In this document: positions 36,263 through 44,304 of the stretch, one piece after another | How the letters are laid out: each line of letters starts with the position of its first letter | How positions within the stretch are numbered: the first letter of the stretch is position 1 | NCBI RefSeq assembly: GCF_048820895.1 | Contig: NZ_JBMERQ010000002.1 | Location: forward strand, 310,001 to 374,000 | Length of the DNA stretch: 64,000 nt | Direction of reading: 5' to 3' | Origin: Cribrihabitans_A neustonicus | GTDB taxonomy: Bacteria; Pseudomonadota; Alphaproteobacteria; Rhodobacterales; Rhodobacteraceae | Notes under the pieces: model-generated | What the model saw: the letters and a program-made list of their open reading frames with translations, nothing else | What the model was told of the DNA's origin: nothing | Database searches by the model: none | Program-made: the position numbers and the translations under genes

Positions 36263-36873
36263 GAGTGGGCAAAGATGTCGGTTTCGGGCCAGCCGGCCAG
36301 GTCCAGCTTGGCGCGCATGGGCAGGAAGTCGAAGCAGGCCTGGGCCATCTCGGTGCGGCCTTCACGGGCCAACCGGGCGTCCAGCGCCTCGCGCAGCTTG
36401 TGCAGGTGCAGCACGTCGGAGGCGGCGTATTCGAGCTGCGCGTCGGTCAGCTCCTCCGCCCCCCAGTCGCTCATTTGCTGCTGCTTGGAAATGTCGATGC
36501 CCAGCAACTCCTGGGTCAGGTTCTTCAGCCCGTGCCGGTCGGTGTAGGTGCGGACCAGGCGGCTGGCGACCTTGGTGCAGTAAACGGGGGCCGCAAGAGC
36601 GCCAAAGGCGTTGTGCATGGCGGCAATATCGAAGCGGCCGAAATGGAACAGCTTCAGCACGTTCGGATCTTCCAGCATCCGGCACAGGTTGGGGGCCGCG
36701 GTCTGGCCCTTTTCCACCTGCACGATATGGGCGTCGCCGTCGCCGCCGGACATCTGGATCACGCAGAGCCGGTCGCGATGCGGGTTGAGCCCCATGGTTT
36801 CGCAGTCGATGGCAACAACGGGCCCGAGGTCGAGACCGTCGGGCAGGTCGTTCTTGTACAGGTGGTTGGCCAC
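36259..36873 (-). CDS. short ribonuclease D-like 3'-5' exonuclease
   Basis: A 204-residue DnaQ-like exonuclease close to RNase D but without the HRDC domains of the full-length enzyme (about 375 residues). The DEDDy residues are visible: VVAIDCETMGL (ExoI, DxE), FHFGRFDIAAM (ExoII, with Asp in RFD) and YAASDVLHLHKL (ExoIII, Yx3D). It probably trims the 3' ends of structured RNAs. The GTG at 36873 after AAGGGAAC is the best start; the longer frame adds non-coding-looking residues. It is coupled to kdsD by ATGA, so RNA processing and LPS genes share a transcript here. Confidence 0.88.
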   Translation of the reverse strand: MANHLYKNDLPDGLDLGPVVAIDCETMGLNPHRDRLCVIQMSGGDGDAHIVQVEKGQTAAPNLCRMLEDPNVLKLFHFGRFDIAAMHNAFGALAAPVYCTKVASRLVRTYTDRHGLKNLTQELLGIDISKQQQMSDWGAEELTDAQLEYAASDVLHLHKLREALDARLAREGRTEMAQACFDFLPMRAKLDLAGWPETDIFAHS

Positions 36874-36931
36874 TGGAGTTCCCTTTTGCTTGCCGCCGCG
36901 CGGCGCGGTTGCAAGGGAAATAGGCGCTCCG

Positions 36932-36956
36932 GGCGCCGAACTCAACTGCCGGCGCC
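36932..36956 (-). terminator. stem after the serralysin gene
   Basis: GGCGCCG (36932-36938) and CGGCGCC (36950-36956) form a perfect 7-bp stem with an 11-base loop, 14 bases past the protease stop. No T tract follows on the minus strand, so termination is uncertain. Confidence 0.3.
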
Positions 36957-36969
36957 GCCTGGCGGGGTC

Positions 36970-38790
36970 TCAGAACAGGAAGTCATCCGCAGCGAGGCTT
37001 TCCAGGCTCACGCCCTTGAGCAGCACCGCGCTGTCAGCGCCCGTGACGATGCGAAGGCCGGCGCTGCTGTCCTGCGCTTCGGCAAGGATGCTGGCGAAGC
37101 CGCCGAAACCGTCAAGCCCGGAGAAGTCCAGCCGGTCTCCCTGCGCGGTGCTGAAGTCCCGCACCACGTCACGGCCGTGACCGGCAGTAAATACAAACAC
37201 ATCCGCGCCACTGCCGCCGGTGAGCCGGTCGTTGCCCCGGCCGCCGTCAAGCCGGTCATCGCCGCCGCCTCCGGCGAGTGCGTCGCGGCCGCTGCCGCCC
37301 CGGAGCTCGTCCTCCCCGTTGTGGCCGCGCAGCCGGTCGTCGCCGTTGTGTCCAAAAAGCCGGTCGCCGCCGCCGCCGCCCGCCAGAAGATCCTCGCCGC
37401 CATGGCCGCGCAGCCGGTCCGAACCGCCACCGCCGCGGATTATGTTGTCCGCGGCGTTGCCGGTGACGGTGTCGTTGCCGCTGCCGGTGAGCGTGTTCTC
37501 CACCACGGTCCCGCGCGCAATGCCGACATTGCCGGTGAGGCCGTCAATATCCGAAAAATGCCCGCCGCGCAGGTCGATCCGGCTGCCGGCGGAGAAACCG
37601 CTGACGTCCAGCGTATCTGTGCCGCTGCGGTCGTAGATGGTGAAGGCGACATCGTAACCCCGGTAGTGGTTCTGATCGTTGAATAGATCGCCCAGTACAC
37701 CGGGCAGGCGTGTTCCCGGTCCCCAGACCGTGTTGCCGGCGGTTGCACTGTCGGTATCAGGGGCCCCATAAAGGTTCTGGATCGCGATGACATCTGCCAT
37801 CATCGGTGTCAGCAGCAGCGCCTCGCTGGCGTCGGTCAGCGTGTTCTCGTTCTGCGAGAAATAGGACATCACCGAAAGCTGCCAGCTGTCGTTGGCGAAT
37901 TCGTTGTCGATGCCGAAGGTTGCGCTGCCGTTGTAATTGCCCTGATGCCCCAGCCCCAGTGCGTGGCCGATCTCATGCAGGTAGACCTGATAGGAATAGC
38001 TGTCGGGACTGGTGCCGAAATGCTCCAGCCAGGACAGCGAGACATTAACGAACGCGCGCACGGTCCTGCCATTGTAAGCGTCGGAGTTGGAGTACGCCCC
38101 GCTGCCGTTGTCATCAAAGGTTATGTCGGCGCCGCTTCCTGTTTCGCGGAACTCGATGTCTGCTGCCATCTCCCAGGCCTCGAAAGCCCAGCGGGCGAGC
38201 TGGCGGCCTTCGGCGGTCAGGCCGGTCACGTCGACCGTGATGACATTGTCGCGGGAGGTTTCGAAACTGTGGCTGCGCAGGCCGTGGTCCCGCCAGTAGC
38301 CATCGGTCAGGTAGTCCGCCAGCTGGTTCAGGGTGGCGGGTTGCGGAGGCGCCTGGCGGGTGGTTTCGAGCAGGTAACTGCCGGTGCTGTGATCGGCAAA
38401 GCTGCCCGCGGCGAGGTAGTAGGTGCCGGAAGCAGGAGCAGTGAAAGTCATCTCGGAGTTGAGTCCCGTACCGCTGTCATCATCCATCCGCAGTTCGCGG
38501 CCGCTGCTATCATGCAGCCGCAGCAGTGGATCGCCAAGGCTGCCGTGGCCGCTGGCACTGCCTTTCAAGGTGAAGCTGTAGGTGGCGCCAGCCTCCAGTG
38601 TGATGCCCACCCAGTCGCGGTCGCCGGGGCGGCTCAGCGCGCCGCGGCAGCTGCCGCCGCTGCCGAGGTCGTAGCTGGTCCAGGGCCCGGCTGCCGCGTC
38701 GGCGGTCTCAAGCAGGGCCGCTGCGGCCTTTTCGTTAAATTGCGAGAGGGGGGAGCATCCGGCATGATCGTTCATGGGTAATAAATTCAT
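36970..38790 (-). CDS. serralysin-type RTX metalloprotease with N-terminal PPC-like domain
   Basis: A 606-residue secreted protease of the M10B/serralysin type. Residues about 35-145 look like a bacterial pre-peptidase (PPC) beta domain (RPGDRDWVGITLEAGATYSF ... GTYYLAAGSF). The catalytic domain follows (about 165-350) with zinc motif HEIGHALGLGH and Met-turn VMSYFS. RTX-type glycine-rich nonapeptides cover about 430-540 (GGSGRD, GGGGDD, GGRGND). The end ADDFLF is the hydrophobic C-terminus typical of type I secretion substrates. No N-terminal signal peptide is seen and no type I secretion genes are adjacent. The ATG at 38790 is taken; 38775 is an alternative. Confidence 0.88.
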   Translation of the reverse strand: MNLLPMNDHAGCSPLSQFNEKAAAALLETADAAAGPWTSYDLGSGGSCRGALSRPGDRDWVGITLEAGATYSFTLKGSASGHGSLGDPLLRLHDSSGRELRMDDDSGTGLNSEMTFTAPASGTYYLAAGSFADHSTGSYLLETTRQAPPQPATLNQLADYLTDGYWRDHGLRSHSFETSRDNVITVDVTGLTAEGRQLARWAFEAWEMAADIEFRETGSGADITFDDNGSGAYSNSDAYNGRTVRAFVNVSLSWLEHFGTSPDSYSYQVYLHEIGHALGLGHQGNYNGSATFGIDNEFANDSWQLSVMSYFSQNENTLTDASEALLLTPMMADVIAIQNLYGAPDTDSATAGNTVWGPGTRLPGVLGDLFNDQNHYRGYDVAFTIYDRSGTDTLDVSGFSAGSRIDLRGGHFSDIDGLTGNVGIARGTVVENTLTGSGNDTVTGNAADNIIRGGGGSDRLRGHGGEDLLAGGGGGDRLFGHNGDDRLRGHNGEDELRGGSGRDALAGGGGDDRLDGGRGNDRLTGGSGADVFVFTAGHGRDVVRDFSTAQGDRLDFSGLDGFGGFASILAEAQDSSAGLRIVTGADSAVLLKGVSLESLAADDFLF

Positions 38791-39003
38791 GATCCAAGTG
38801 GCTGAAAAACATTAAAAATAAAGCCGCTGCCTGCGGGAGGGAGCCACAGCGCGAAGCGGGTACAAAGAACTTACTCAACTTTAAGTAAAAGACAACGGCA
38901 CAATGGCGATACCGTGCGTTGACCTCGCTGGAGCCGGGCGCGCGGGCTCAAGCGGCCTCATAAGAAGCCCGATCACGATTTAAATTGAGGTGGGGGACGG
39001 CTG
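38791..39003 (-). other. upstream region of the RTX protease
   Basis: About 210 bases, AT-richer than the surroundings. It includes the imperfect dyad ACTTA-N8-TAAGT (38869-38886), a candidate operator for the protease gene. No clear sigma-70 promoter could be picked by eye. Confidence 0.35.
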
Positions 39004-39090
39004 TGGTGCCCAGAAGAGGACTCGAACCTCCACGTCCATACGGACACTAGCACCTGAAGCTAGCGCGTCTACCAATTCCGCCATCTGGGC
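39004..39090 (-). tRNA. tRNA-Leu (anticodon CAG), copy 1
   Basis: Minus-strand tRNA of 87 bases including an encoded CCA. The acceptor stem is GCCCAGA / TCTGGGC. The D-arm region is GCGGAATTGGTAGACGC. The anticodon stem CTAGC/GCTAG encloses loop TTCAGGT with anticodon CAG. There is a long class II variable arm (TGTCCGTATGGACG), and the T-arm is GGAGG TTCGAGT CCTC. It differs from the second copy only in base pair 7:66 (A-T here, G-C there). Confidence 0.96.
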
Positions 39091-39107
39091 ACGGAGGCAG
39101 TAGGGGG

Positions 39108-39136
39108 CGTATAAAAGTGCTTCGCGGCGGCGTCAA
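39108..39136 (-). promoter_or_regulatory. promoter of tRNA-Leu copy 1
   Basis: On the minus strand TTGACG (39136-39131), a 17-base spacer and TATACG (39113-39108), 18 bases before the tRNA. The -35 element is part of a 16-base block (39132-39147) shared exactly with the second copy. It overlaps the last codons and stop of the araC-type gene. Confidence 0.75.
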
Positions 39137-40215
39137 ACGGAAAATGCACCGCTGCCCGCGCTTTCCGGCGTGCCGGTGGAGACATCGCGGGGCTGGCCCT
39201 GCGCGCGGGCGGTGGCGCTGGGCGGCTGGCCGAAGCGGGCGCGGTAGAGCTGGGCAAAGCGGCCCATGTGAGCAAAGCCGCAATCATGGGCGATGCTGCC
39301 GACGCTTCCACCTGCGTTGCCGCAAGCCTTGCCACCCGCCGGACGCGACAGCAGCAGATAGTGCGCCATGTCGAGCCTCCGGTCGCGCAGGTATTGCATC
39401 GGGCTGAGGCCGAAGCTGCCGCGGAACCCCGTTTGCAGGGAGCGCAGGCTGCAGCCCGCGGCGGAGGCGATGGCGGAGAGGCTGATCGGATCGGCAAGAT
39501 GCGCGTGGATAAACTCCTGCGCGCGGCGGATCTGGGCGTTGCCTGCCTGCGGCGCGGGGCGGTCGAGGAGGTGGCGGATATTGCTCATCTGGCGGCTGAG
39601 AAAGCCGAGCATGAGCTGCTCCTCGATCGCGTGCTGTTGCAGGGCGGACCAAGCGCCGAATCCTTCCTGCTGGCTGGTGGCGGTCACGCACGCGGCGAAC
39701 TGGCGCACCCAGTCTTGCAGCCCGCCCGCCACCGGCACCGCAGTGTCGAAGGCCACCGCTTCGGGCAGCTCCATGCCCGCGGCGCGTTCGGCGGTGTGGT
39801 GCAGGGCTTTGCGGCTGATCTGCAAAAGCAGCATCCGGCAATCCGCGTGCCAGGTCATCCGCGATTTCCGGTCCGGGTTCAGCACCGTGCCGATGCGCCG
39901 CCGGGAGGCAACCGCGGCGCTGCCGTTGGCCACTTCCGCATGGCCCGCGATCGGCAGCTGCACCAGGTAGAAATCGCGCAGTTCTTCCGGCGCGATCTGC
40001 ACCTCCGCGCCGTAGCTGAGGAAGTTGAGCGATAGACTGCGTCCCGGCGCGTGGTTGTGACGGGTGTCGAACCCGGCGCCGCGGCCTGCGGGGATCAGCG
40101 CATGGTCGCAGAACTTGCGCGCGACCATCGCGCGCGCCTCGCCGATGTCGCGGCTGTGAAACCGCCGCCAGACCCGCAGCGGTTCGGCAGTGGATGTGGG
40201 GTATCGCGCGTCCAT
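39133..40215 (-). CDS. AraC-family transcriptional regulator
   Basis: A 360-residue regulator. Residues about 20-200 form an AraC-binding-like sensor domain, and the C-terminal about 235-335 is the double helix-turn-helix AraC domain (AQEFIHAHLADPISLSAIAS, then CSLRSLQTGFRGSFGLSPMQYL, quoted in part, and the GFAHMGRFAQLYRARFGQPPS second helix-turn-helix). The effector is unknown. It is divergent from the cupin-monooxygenase pair, its likely target. The last codons (GCA TTT TCC GTT TGA) are the promoter block of the tRNA-Leu gene, so its tail may be the product of that duplication. Confidence 0.9.
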   Translation of the reverse strand: MDARYPTSTAEPLRVWRRFHSRDIGEARAMVARKFCDHALIPAGRGAGFDTRHNHAPGRSLSLNFLSYGAEVQIAPEELRDFYLVQLPIAGHAEVANGSAAVASRRRIGTVLNPDRKSRMTWHADCRMLLLQISRKALHHTAERAAGMELPEAVAFDTAVPVAGGLQDWVRQFAACVTATSQQEGFGAWSALQQHAIEEQLMLGFLSRQMSNIRHLLDRPAPQAGNAQIRRAQEFIHAHLADPISLSAIASAAGCSLRSLQTGFRGSFGLSPMQYLRDRRLDMAHYLLLSRPAGGKACGNAGGSVGSIAHDCGFAHMGRFAQLYRARFGQPPSATARAQGQPRDVSTGTPESAGSGAFSV

Positions 40216-40236
40216 TGCGGCAGGCTAGCACGGAAC

Positions 40237-40273
40237 TTGCGCGTATGGTGCCAGCTTTTGCGCTTTGTTGCGC
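40237..40273. promoter_or_regulatory. three phased TTGCGC direct repeats between araC and cupin genes
   Basis: TTGCGC occurs at 40237-40242, 40258-40263 and 40268-40273, i.e. 21 and 10 bases apart, close to two turns and one turn of the helix. AraC-type proteins often bind such direct repeats. They lie 22-58 bases upstream of the araC-type start and 68-104 bases upstream of the cupin start. Confidence 0.45.
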
Positions 40274-40340
40274 ATTCCGGATAATGGCTTTGCCGATCTG
40301 GCCCTAAGCTTGAGATCACGAGCTGACAAGGGAGGACAGC

Positions 40341-40784
40341 ATGGCTCTGGATCAGGGAGTAACAAGGGCGGCCGAAGGGCTCAATGGCACGGCGTGGAAC
40401 GTCGTCGGGCACACCTACACGCCAAAGCTGCACAGCGAAAACGCCTTCATCTGGCACGCGGTGATTCCGGACGGTACCTTCGTGCCGCCGCATGTGCACC
40501 CCACACAGGACGAATGGATCAACATGCTGGCGGGGGAGCTGGAAGTCGAATTCGGCGGGGACGTCCACAAGGCAGGTCCGGGGGACATCATCCGCATGCC
40601 AATGGGCGTGGCGCATGGCATCTTCAACCGCTCCGGCGAAGAGGCCACCTGCGTGTTTGGCGTCGCGCCTTCGCGCAAGCTCTATGATCTGTTCGGCGCG
40701 CTCGACGGGGTGACCGACCCTGAGGAGCTGGTGCGGCTGTCGGCGCTGCATGAGGTCGAGTTCCTGCCGCCACCGTCCGAATAA
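40341..40784 (+). CDS. small cupin-domain protein
   Basis: A 147-residue single-domain cupin. Motif 1 is complete: HVHPTQDEWINMLAG (HxHx4Ex6G). Motif 2 is complete: GDIIRMPMGVAHGIFN (Gx5PxGx2Hx3N). A mononuclear metal site with three His and one Glu is therefore expected. It may be a dioxygenase, isomerase or ligand sensor; the sequence does not tell which. The ATG at 40341 follows GGGAGGACAGC. It precedes the monooxygenase gene by 11 bases, so the two probably act on the same compound, under the divergent AraC-type regulator. Confidence 0.88.
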   Translation: MALDQGVTRAAEGLNGTAWNVVGHTYTPKLHSENAFIWHAVIPDGTFVPPHVHPTQDEWINMLAGELEVEFGGDVHKAGPGDIIRMPMGVAHGIFNRSGEEATCVFGVAPSRKLYDLFGALDGVTDPEELVRLSALHEVEFLPPPSE

Positions 40785-40795
40785 GGGAGGCGCAC

Positions 40796-42283
40796 ATGGT
40801 GAGACGGAAGAAGGTCGCCGTCATCGGCGGCGGGGTCAGCGGTTTGGCCGCAGCCAAGGCGTTTGCCGAAAAGGGCCACGAGGTGCTGGGCTTCGAGCGC
40901 AGCGAGGATCTGGGCGGCGTGTGGGAGCCGTCGCGCTCCTATCCCGGCGTGCAGACGCAGTCGCCCAAGGATCTGTATTGCTACACCGATCACCCGATGC
41001 CCGCGGACTATCCCGAGTGGCCCAAGGGACCGCAGGTGCATGCCTATCTGCATTCCTACGCGGAGAAGCACGATCTGCACCGTCTGTTCCAGCTCAATAC
41101 CAACGTGCTGGAGATGGACCGGCGCCCGGACGGGCAGCCCGGCTGGCGGTTGGTGGTGGAGGCGGCGGGAGAAGCCCGCACTGTGGACGTGGACTTTGCC
41201 GTGGTCTGTAGTGGGCAGTTCTCGGAGAAGAACATCCTCACCCATCCGGGCCAGGAGGCGTTCATAGCCCGGGGCGGCGAAGTGATGCATTCCTCGGAAT
41301 ACCTCGACCCGACACAGGCCCGCGGCAAGCGCGTGGTGGTGCTGGGTGGCTCGAAGTCCGCCACCGACGTGGCGGTGAACGCGGCGCAGAACGGCGCCAG
41401 GCGGGTTCATCTGGTTTACCGGCAGAACGTCTGGCGGGTGCCCTATTTTGTCGGCGGCATCAATTTCAAGCGGCTGCTGTACATGCGCGCGCAGGAGGTG
41501 CAGTTCAATGGCTGGGGCCGCAGCTGGCTGCATAAGGCGCTTTACGGCATGGCCAAGCCCCTGATCTGGGCCAATTTCCGCGGGCTGGAGGCGCTGCTGA
41601 AGCTGCAGCTTGGCCTGAAGAAATGGGACATGGTGCCGGATGTGCCGATCGAGAAGGACGTCTCCTGCTCGGTGCCGATCGTGACGCCGGGGCTGTTCGA
41701 GGGCTTCAAGGACGGCTCCATTATCCCGGTCCGCTCCACCTTCGAGCGGTACGAGGGCGATGAGATCGTGCTGGAGAACGGTGCGCGCATCGGCGCCGAC
41801 CTGGTGGTCTCGGCGGTCGGCTGGAAGCTGGGAATCCCTTATCTGGCGCAGCGCTATCTGGACAAGCTGATCGAGCCGGACGGGCAGTACCGCACCTACC
41901 GGCTCGCGGTGAACCCGGATCTGCCGGAAATGGGATTTGTCGGCTTCAACTCCAGCTTCTGCACCATCCTCTCGGCGGAAATGGTGGCGAACTGGCTGGT
42001 GCGCTACGCCGACGGGCAGCTGGCGCGTCAGCCCTCGCGGGCGGAAATGGAGGCGAACATCCAAATGATGCTCGACTGGCGCCGGAAGGAGCGCCCGGCG
42101 GCGCAGATTTACGGCGGCCTGTGCTCGGCGCCGTTTCATTTCAAGCACTTTGATGAGCTTTTAAGGGATATGGGTGCGACGCAATGGAAACGGCCGAACC
42201 CGCTTGTGGAGCAATTCGCCCCGCCCGATGCCGGCGCCTACGGCCGCTTCCTGGCGACAGCCCCGCAGTATCAGGCGGCCTGA
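40796..42283 (+). CDS. flavin-containing monooxygenase
   Basis: A 495-residue FAD/NADPH-dependent oxidoreductase of the FMO/Baeyer-Villiger superfamily. The FAD motif is VAVIGGGVSGLAAAKAF (near 8-24). An FMO-like stretch GGEVMHSSEYLDP lies near 160. The NADPH motif is VVVLGGSKSATDVAVNAA (near 180). WDMVPDVPIEKD and the later VVSAVGWKLG are further blocks. It oxygenates a heteroatom or carbonyl of an unknown small substrate. The pairing with a cupin and an AraC-type regulator suggests a small inducible catabolic or detoxifying pathway. Confidence 0.9.
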   Translation: MVRRKKVAVIGGGVSGLAAAKAFAEKGHEVLGFERSEDLGGVWEPSRSYPGVQTQSPKDLYCYTDHPMPADYPEWPKGPQVHAYLHSYAEKHDLHRLFQLNTNVLEMDRRPDGQPGWRLVVEAAGEARTVDVDFAVVCSGQFSEKNILTHPGQEAFIARGGEVMHSSEYLDPTQARGKRVVVLGGSKSATDVAVNAAQNGARRVHLVYRQNVWRVPYFVGGINFKRLLYMRAQEVQFNGWGRSWLHKALYGMAKPLIWANFRGLEALLKLQLGLKKWDMVPDVPIEKDVSCSVPIVTPGLFEGFKDGSIIPVRSTFERYEGDEIVLENGARIGADLVVSAVGWKLGIPYLAQRYLDKLIEPDGQYRTYRLAVNPDLPEMGFVGFNSSFCTILSAEMVANWLVRYADGQLARQPSRAEMEANIQMMLDWRRKERPAAQIYGGLCSAPFHFKHFDELLRDMGATQWKRPNPLVEQFAPPDAGAYGRFLATAPQYQAA

Positions 42284-42375
42284 AGGATGCCTCAAGCGCC
42301 TGCCGAACACGGCGGGCGCGACTTATGCGAGGCCGCCGGAAAGGCGGCGGGCAGATTTTCGAGTAAAGGGGGGGA

Positions 42376-42462
42376 TGGTGCCCAGGAGAGGACTCGAACC
42401 TCCACGTCCATACGGACACTAGCACCTGAAGCTAGCGCGTCTACCAATTCCGCCACCTGGGC
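42376..42462 (-). tRNA. tRNA-Leu (anticodon CAG), copy 2
   Basis: Minus-strand tRNA of 87 bases including CCA, identical to copy 1 except at two positions that pair with each other: acceptor stem GCCCAGG / CCTGGGC, i.e. base pair 7:66 is G-C in place of A-T. Anticodon CAG, long variable arm and T-arm are the same. It lies in the same orientation, 3.4 kb away. Confidence 0.96.
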
Positions 42463-42479
42463 CGGTGTCGTGAGGAGGG

Positions 42480-42508
42480 CGTATAAGCGGAGTCGCGGGC
42501 AGGGTCAA
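42480..42508 (-). promoter_or_regulatory. promoter of tRNA-Leu copy 2
   Basis: On the minus strand TTGACC (42508-42503), a 17-base spacer and TATACG (42485-42480). The upstream block GCATTTTCCGTTTGAC (42504-42519) is identical to that of copy 1. Confidence 0.75.
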
Positions 42509-42630
42509 ACGGAAAATGCGCGTGGTGCCGGAATTTCTTTGACGTTCGTCTTGCAGACGTTTTCTCAAGTGAAACCAGAGCGTTGACACGTTTGTGCCTG
42601 GGCCGCGGCGGGGGGCACGGGACGGGGCGT

Positions 42631-42644
42631 TTGATCTTGCGCAA
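42631..42644 (+). promoter_or_regulatory. possible FnrL/FNR box upstream of hemN-like gene
   Basis: TTGATCTTGCGCAA matches the FNR-type consensus TTGAT-N4-ATCAA at eight of ten fixed positions. It lies 35 bases before the start of the oxygen-independent coproporphyrinogen oxidase gene, where anaerobic control would make sense. Confidence 0.4.
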
Positions 42645-42678
42645 AGTGGTGGCGGCGCAGACGGGGCATAGGGCCATC

Positions 42679-44034
42679 ATGACACAGATTGACCGCCTCC
42701 AAGCCCTTGGGCTGTTCGACAGCCGGGTGCCCCGCTACACCTCCTATCCGACCGCGCCGGTGTTCTCCGCCGCCGTGGGCGCTGCGGATCAGGCCCGCGC
42801 GCTGCAGGCGCTGGATCCGGAACAGCCGGTTTCGGTCTACTTGCATGTTCCCTTCTGCGAGCGGCTCTGCTGGTTCTGCGCCTGCCGCACCCAAGGCACC
42901 CGGACGCTGAGCCCAGTGGAAAGCTACATCGGCACGCTGGAGCAGGAGTTAGCGCTGGTGGCACCGCTTCTGCCCAAGGGCGTGCGGATGGGGCGGATGC
43001 ATTGGGGCGGCGGCACGCCCACCATCCTGCCGCCCGCGCTGATCCGCCGACTAGCGCAGGCGGTGAAAGCGGTGTTTGCACCGGCGGAGGGCTGGGAGTT
43101 CTCGGTCGAGATCGACCCGACCCTGGTGGATGCGGAGAAGATCGCAGCGCTGGCGGCGGAGGGCATGAACCGTGCGAGCATAGGTATCCAGGACTTCGAC
43201 CCGCTGGTGCAGGCGGCGATTGGCCGCGAGCAGCCGTTTGAGGTGACGCAGGACTGTGTTGTGGAGCTGCGCCAGGCTGGGATCACCTCGCTCAACGCCG
43301 ATCTGGTCTACGGTCTGCCGCATCAGACGCAGGCGCGGATGGAAGACACGCTGGAAAAGGTGCTGCGCCTTGAGCCCGAGCGGCTGGCGCTCTTCGGTTA
43401 TGCGCATGTGCCCTGGGTGGCGAAGCGGCAGCAGCTGATCAGGGAAGAGGCGCTGCCGGACGATCTGGCGCGCTACCATCTGGCGGGGCGGGCGGCGAAG
43501 TGGTTCCGGGACGCCGGATTTGCCGCCATCGGCATCGACCATTTTGCGCTCCCCGGTGACGGGCTGGAAGCGGCGGCGCGCAGCGGCCGCCTGCGGCGCA
43601 ACTTTCAAGGCTACACGGACGACAGCTGCCCCACGCTGATCGGTTTTGGTGCATCGTCAATTTCGCGCTTTGCCGGCGGCTACATCCAGAACGCGGCGGC
43701 CACTCCGGCTTACGTGCAGCGGGTCGAGGCCGGGGAGCTGGCGGGCGTGCGTGGCCATATGCTGAGCGGGGAGGATTTTCTGCGGGGCCGGGCGATCGAG
43801 ATGCTGATGTGCGATTTCCGTCTCGACCGGCGCGCGCTGCGGCAGCGTTTCGGCGAAGAGGCCGCGGTGCTGGATGCCGAGGTCGACGGAGTCGCCTCCC
43901 GGTTCGGCGATCTTGTGCGGCTGACGGGCGCGGCGCTGGAGATCCTGCCCGAAGGCCGCCCGCTCACCCGCATCATCGCGAGCACCTTTGACGCTCATAA
44001 GCTGGACGGAGTGCGCTACAGCCGCGCCTCCTGA
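42679..44034 (+). CDS. hemN: oxygen-independent coproporphyrinogen III oxidase
   Basis: HemN, 451 residues, radical-SAM enzyme that decarboxylates coproporphyrinogen III in haem and bacteriochlorophyll synthesis without oxygen. The N-terminus has VPRYTSYPTAPVFS, and the radical-SAM cluster motif is CERLCWFCAC (CxxxCxxC). HWGGGTPTILPP and GIDHFALPGD are further HemN blocks, as is DSCPTLIGFGASSIS near the end. The ATG at 42679 is used; an earlier TTG at 42583 is not plausible. A near-FNR box precedes it. The family also contains the distinct HemW proteins, but the YTSYPTAP start favours true HemN. Confidence 0.95.
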   Translation: MTQIDRLQALGLFDSRVPRYTSYPTAPVFSAAVGAADQARALQALDPEQPVSVYLHVPFCERLCWFCACRTQGTRTLSPVESYIGTLEQELALVAPLLPKGVRMGRMHWGGGTPTILPPALIRRLAQAVKAVFAPAEGWEFSVEIDPTLVDAEKIAALAAEGMNRASIGIQDFDPLVQAAIGREQPFEVTQDCVVELRQAGITSLNADLVYGLPHQTQARMEDTLEKVLRLEPERLALFGYAHVPWVAKRQQLIREEALPDDLARYHLAGRAAKWFRDAGFAAIGIDHFALPGDGLEAAARSGRLRRNFQGYTDDSCPTLIGFGASSISRFAGGYIQNAAATPAYVQRVEAGELAGVRGHMLSGEDFLRGRAIEMLMCDFRLDRRALRQRFGEEAAVLDAEVDGVASRFGDLVRLTGAALEILPEGRPLTRIIASTFDAHKLDGVRYSRAS

Positions 44035-44038
44035 GCGT

Positions 44039-44078
44039 GGATGCCGGGCAGCCGTGTGGAACCCGGCTGCGCTCATCC
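44039..44078 (+). terminator. long hairpin directly after the hemN stop
   Basis: Outer arms GGATG (44039-44043) / CATCC (44074-44078) and inner arms GCAGCCG (44048-44054) / CGGCTGC (44064-44070) around a 9-base loop. No T tract follows, so it may be a 3'-end-protecting stem rather than an intrinsic terminator. Confidence 0.4.
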
Positions 44079-44304
44079 GGAGAATGCCTTCTCCCGGCAG
44101 GGTTCGCTGCATCCCGGACAGCACGCATCCCGCGCAGGCGCCTGAACTTCACCCCTTTACCGCGAGGCTGCGCCGCAACCGCGGGAAGGGCGTTAAAAAG
44201 GCAGGCTGCGCCGTGGTTTGGCCCCGAAACGCGGTCATTTGCGCCTTGTTTGACGCCTTTGGCGGCGCTAGAGCATAGGGGCAGCTAACTTCAGGAGCCA
44301 AGAG

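Noticed and set aside
37200..37470. Tandem GC-rich DNA repeats
   Set aside because: These are the coding sequence of the RTX glycine-rich nonapeptides of the protease, not a separate DNA repeat or CRISPR array.
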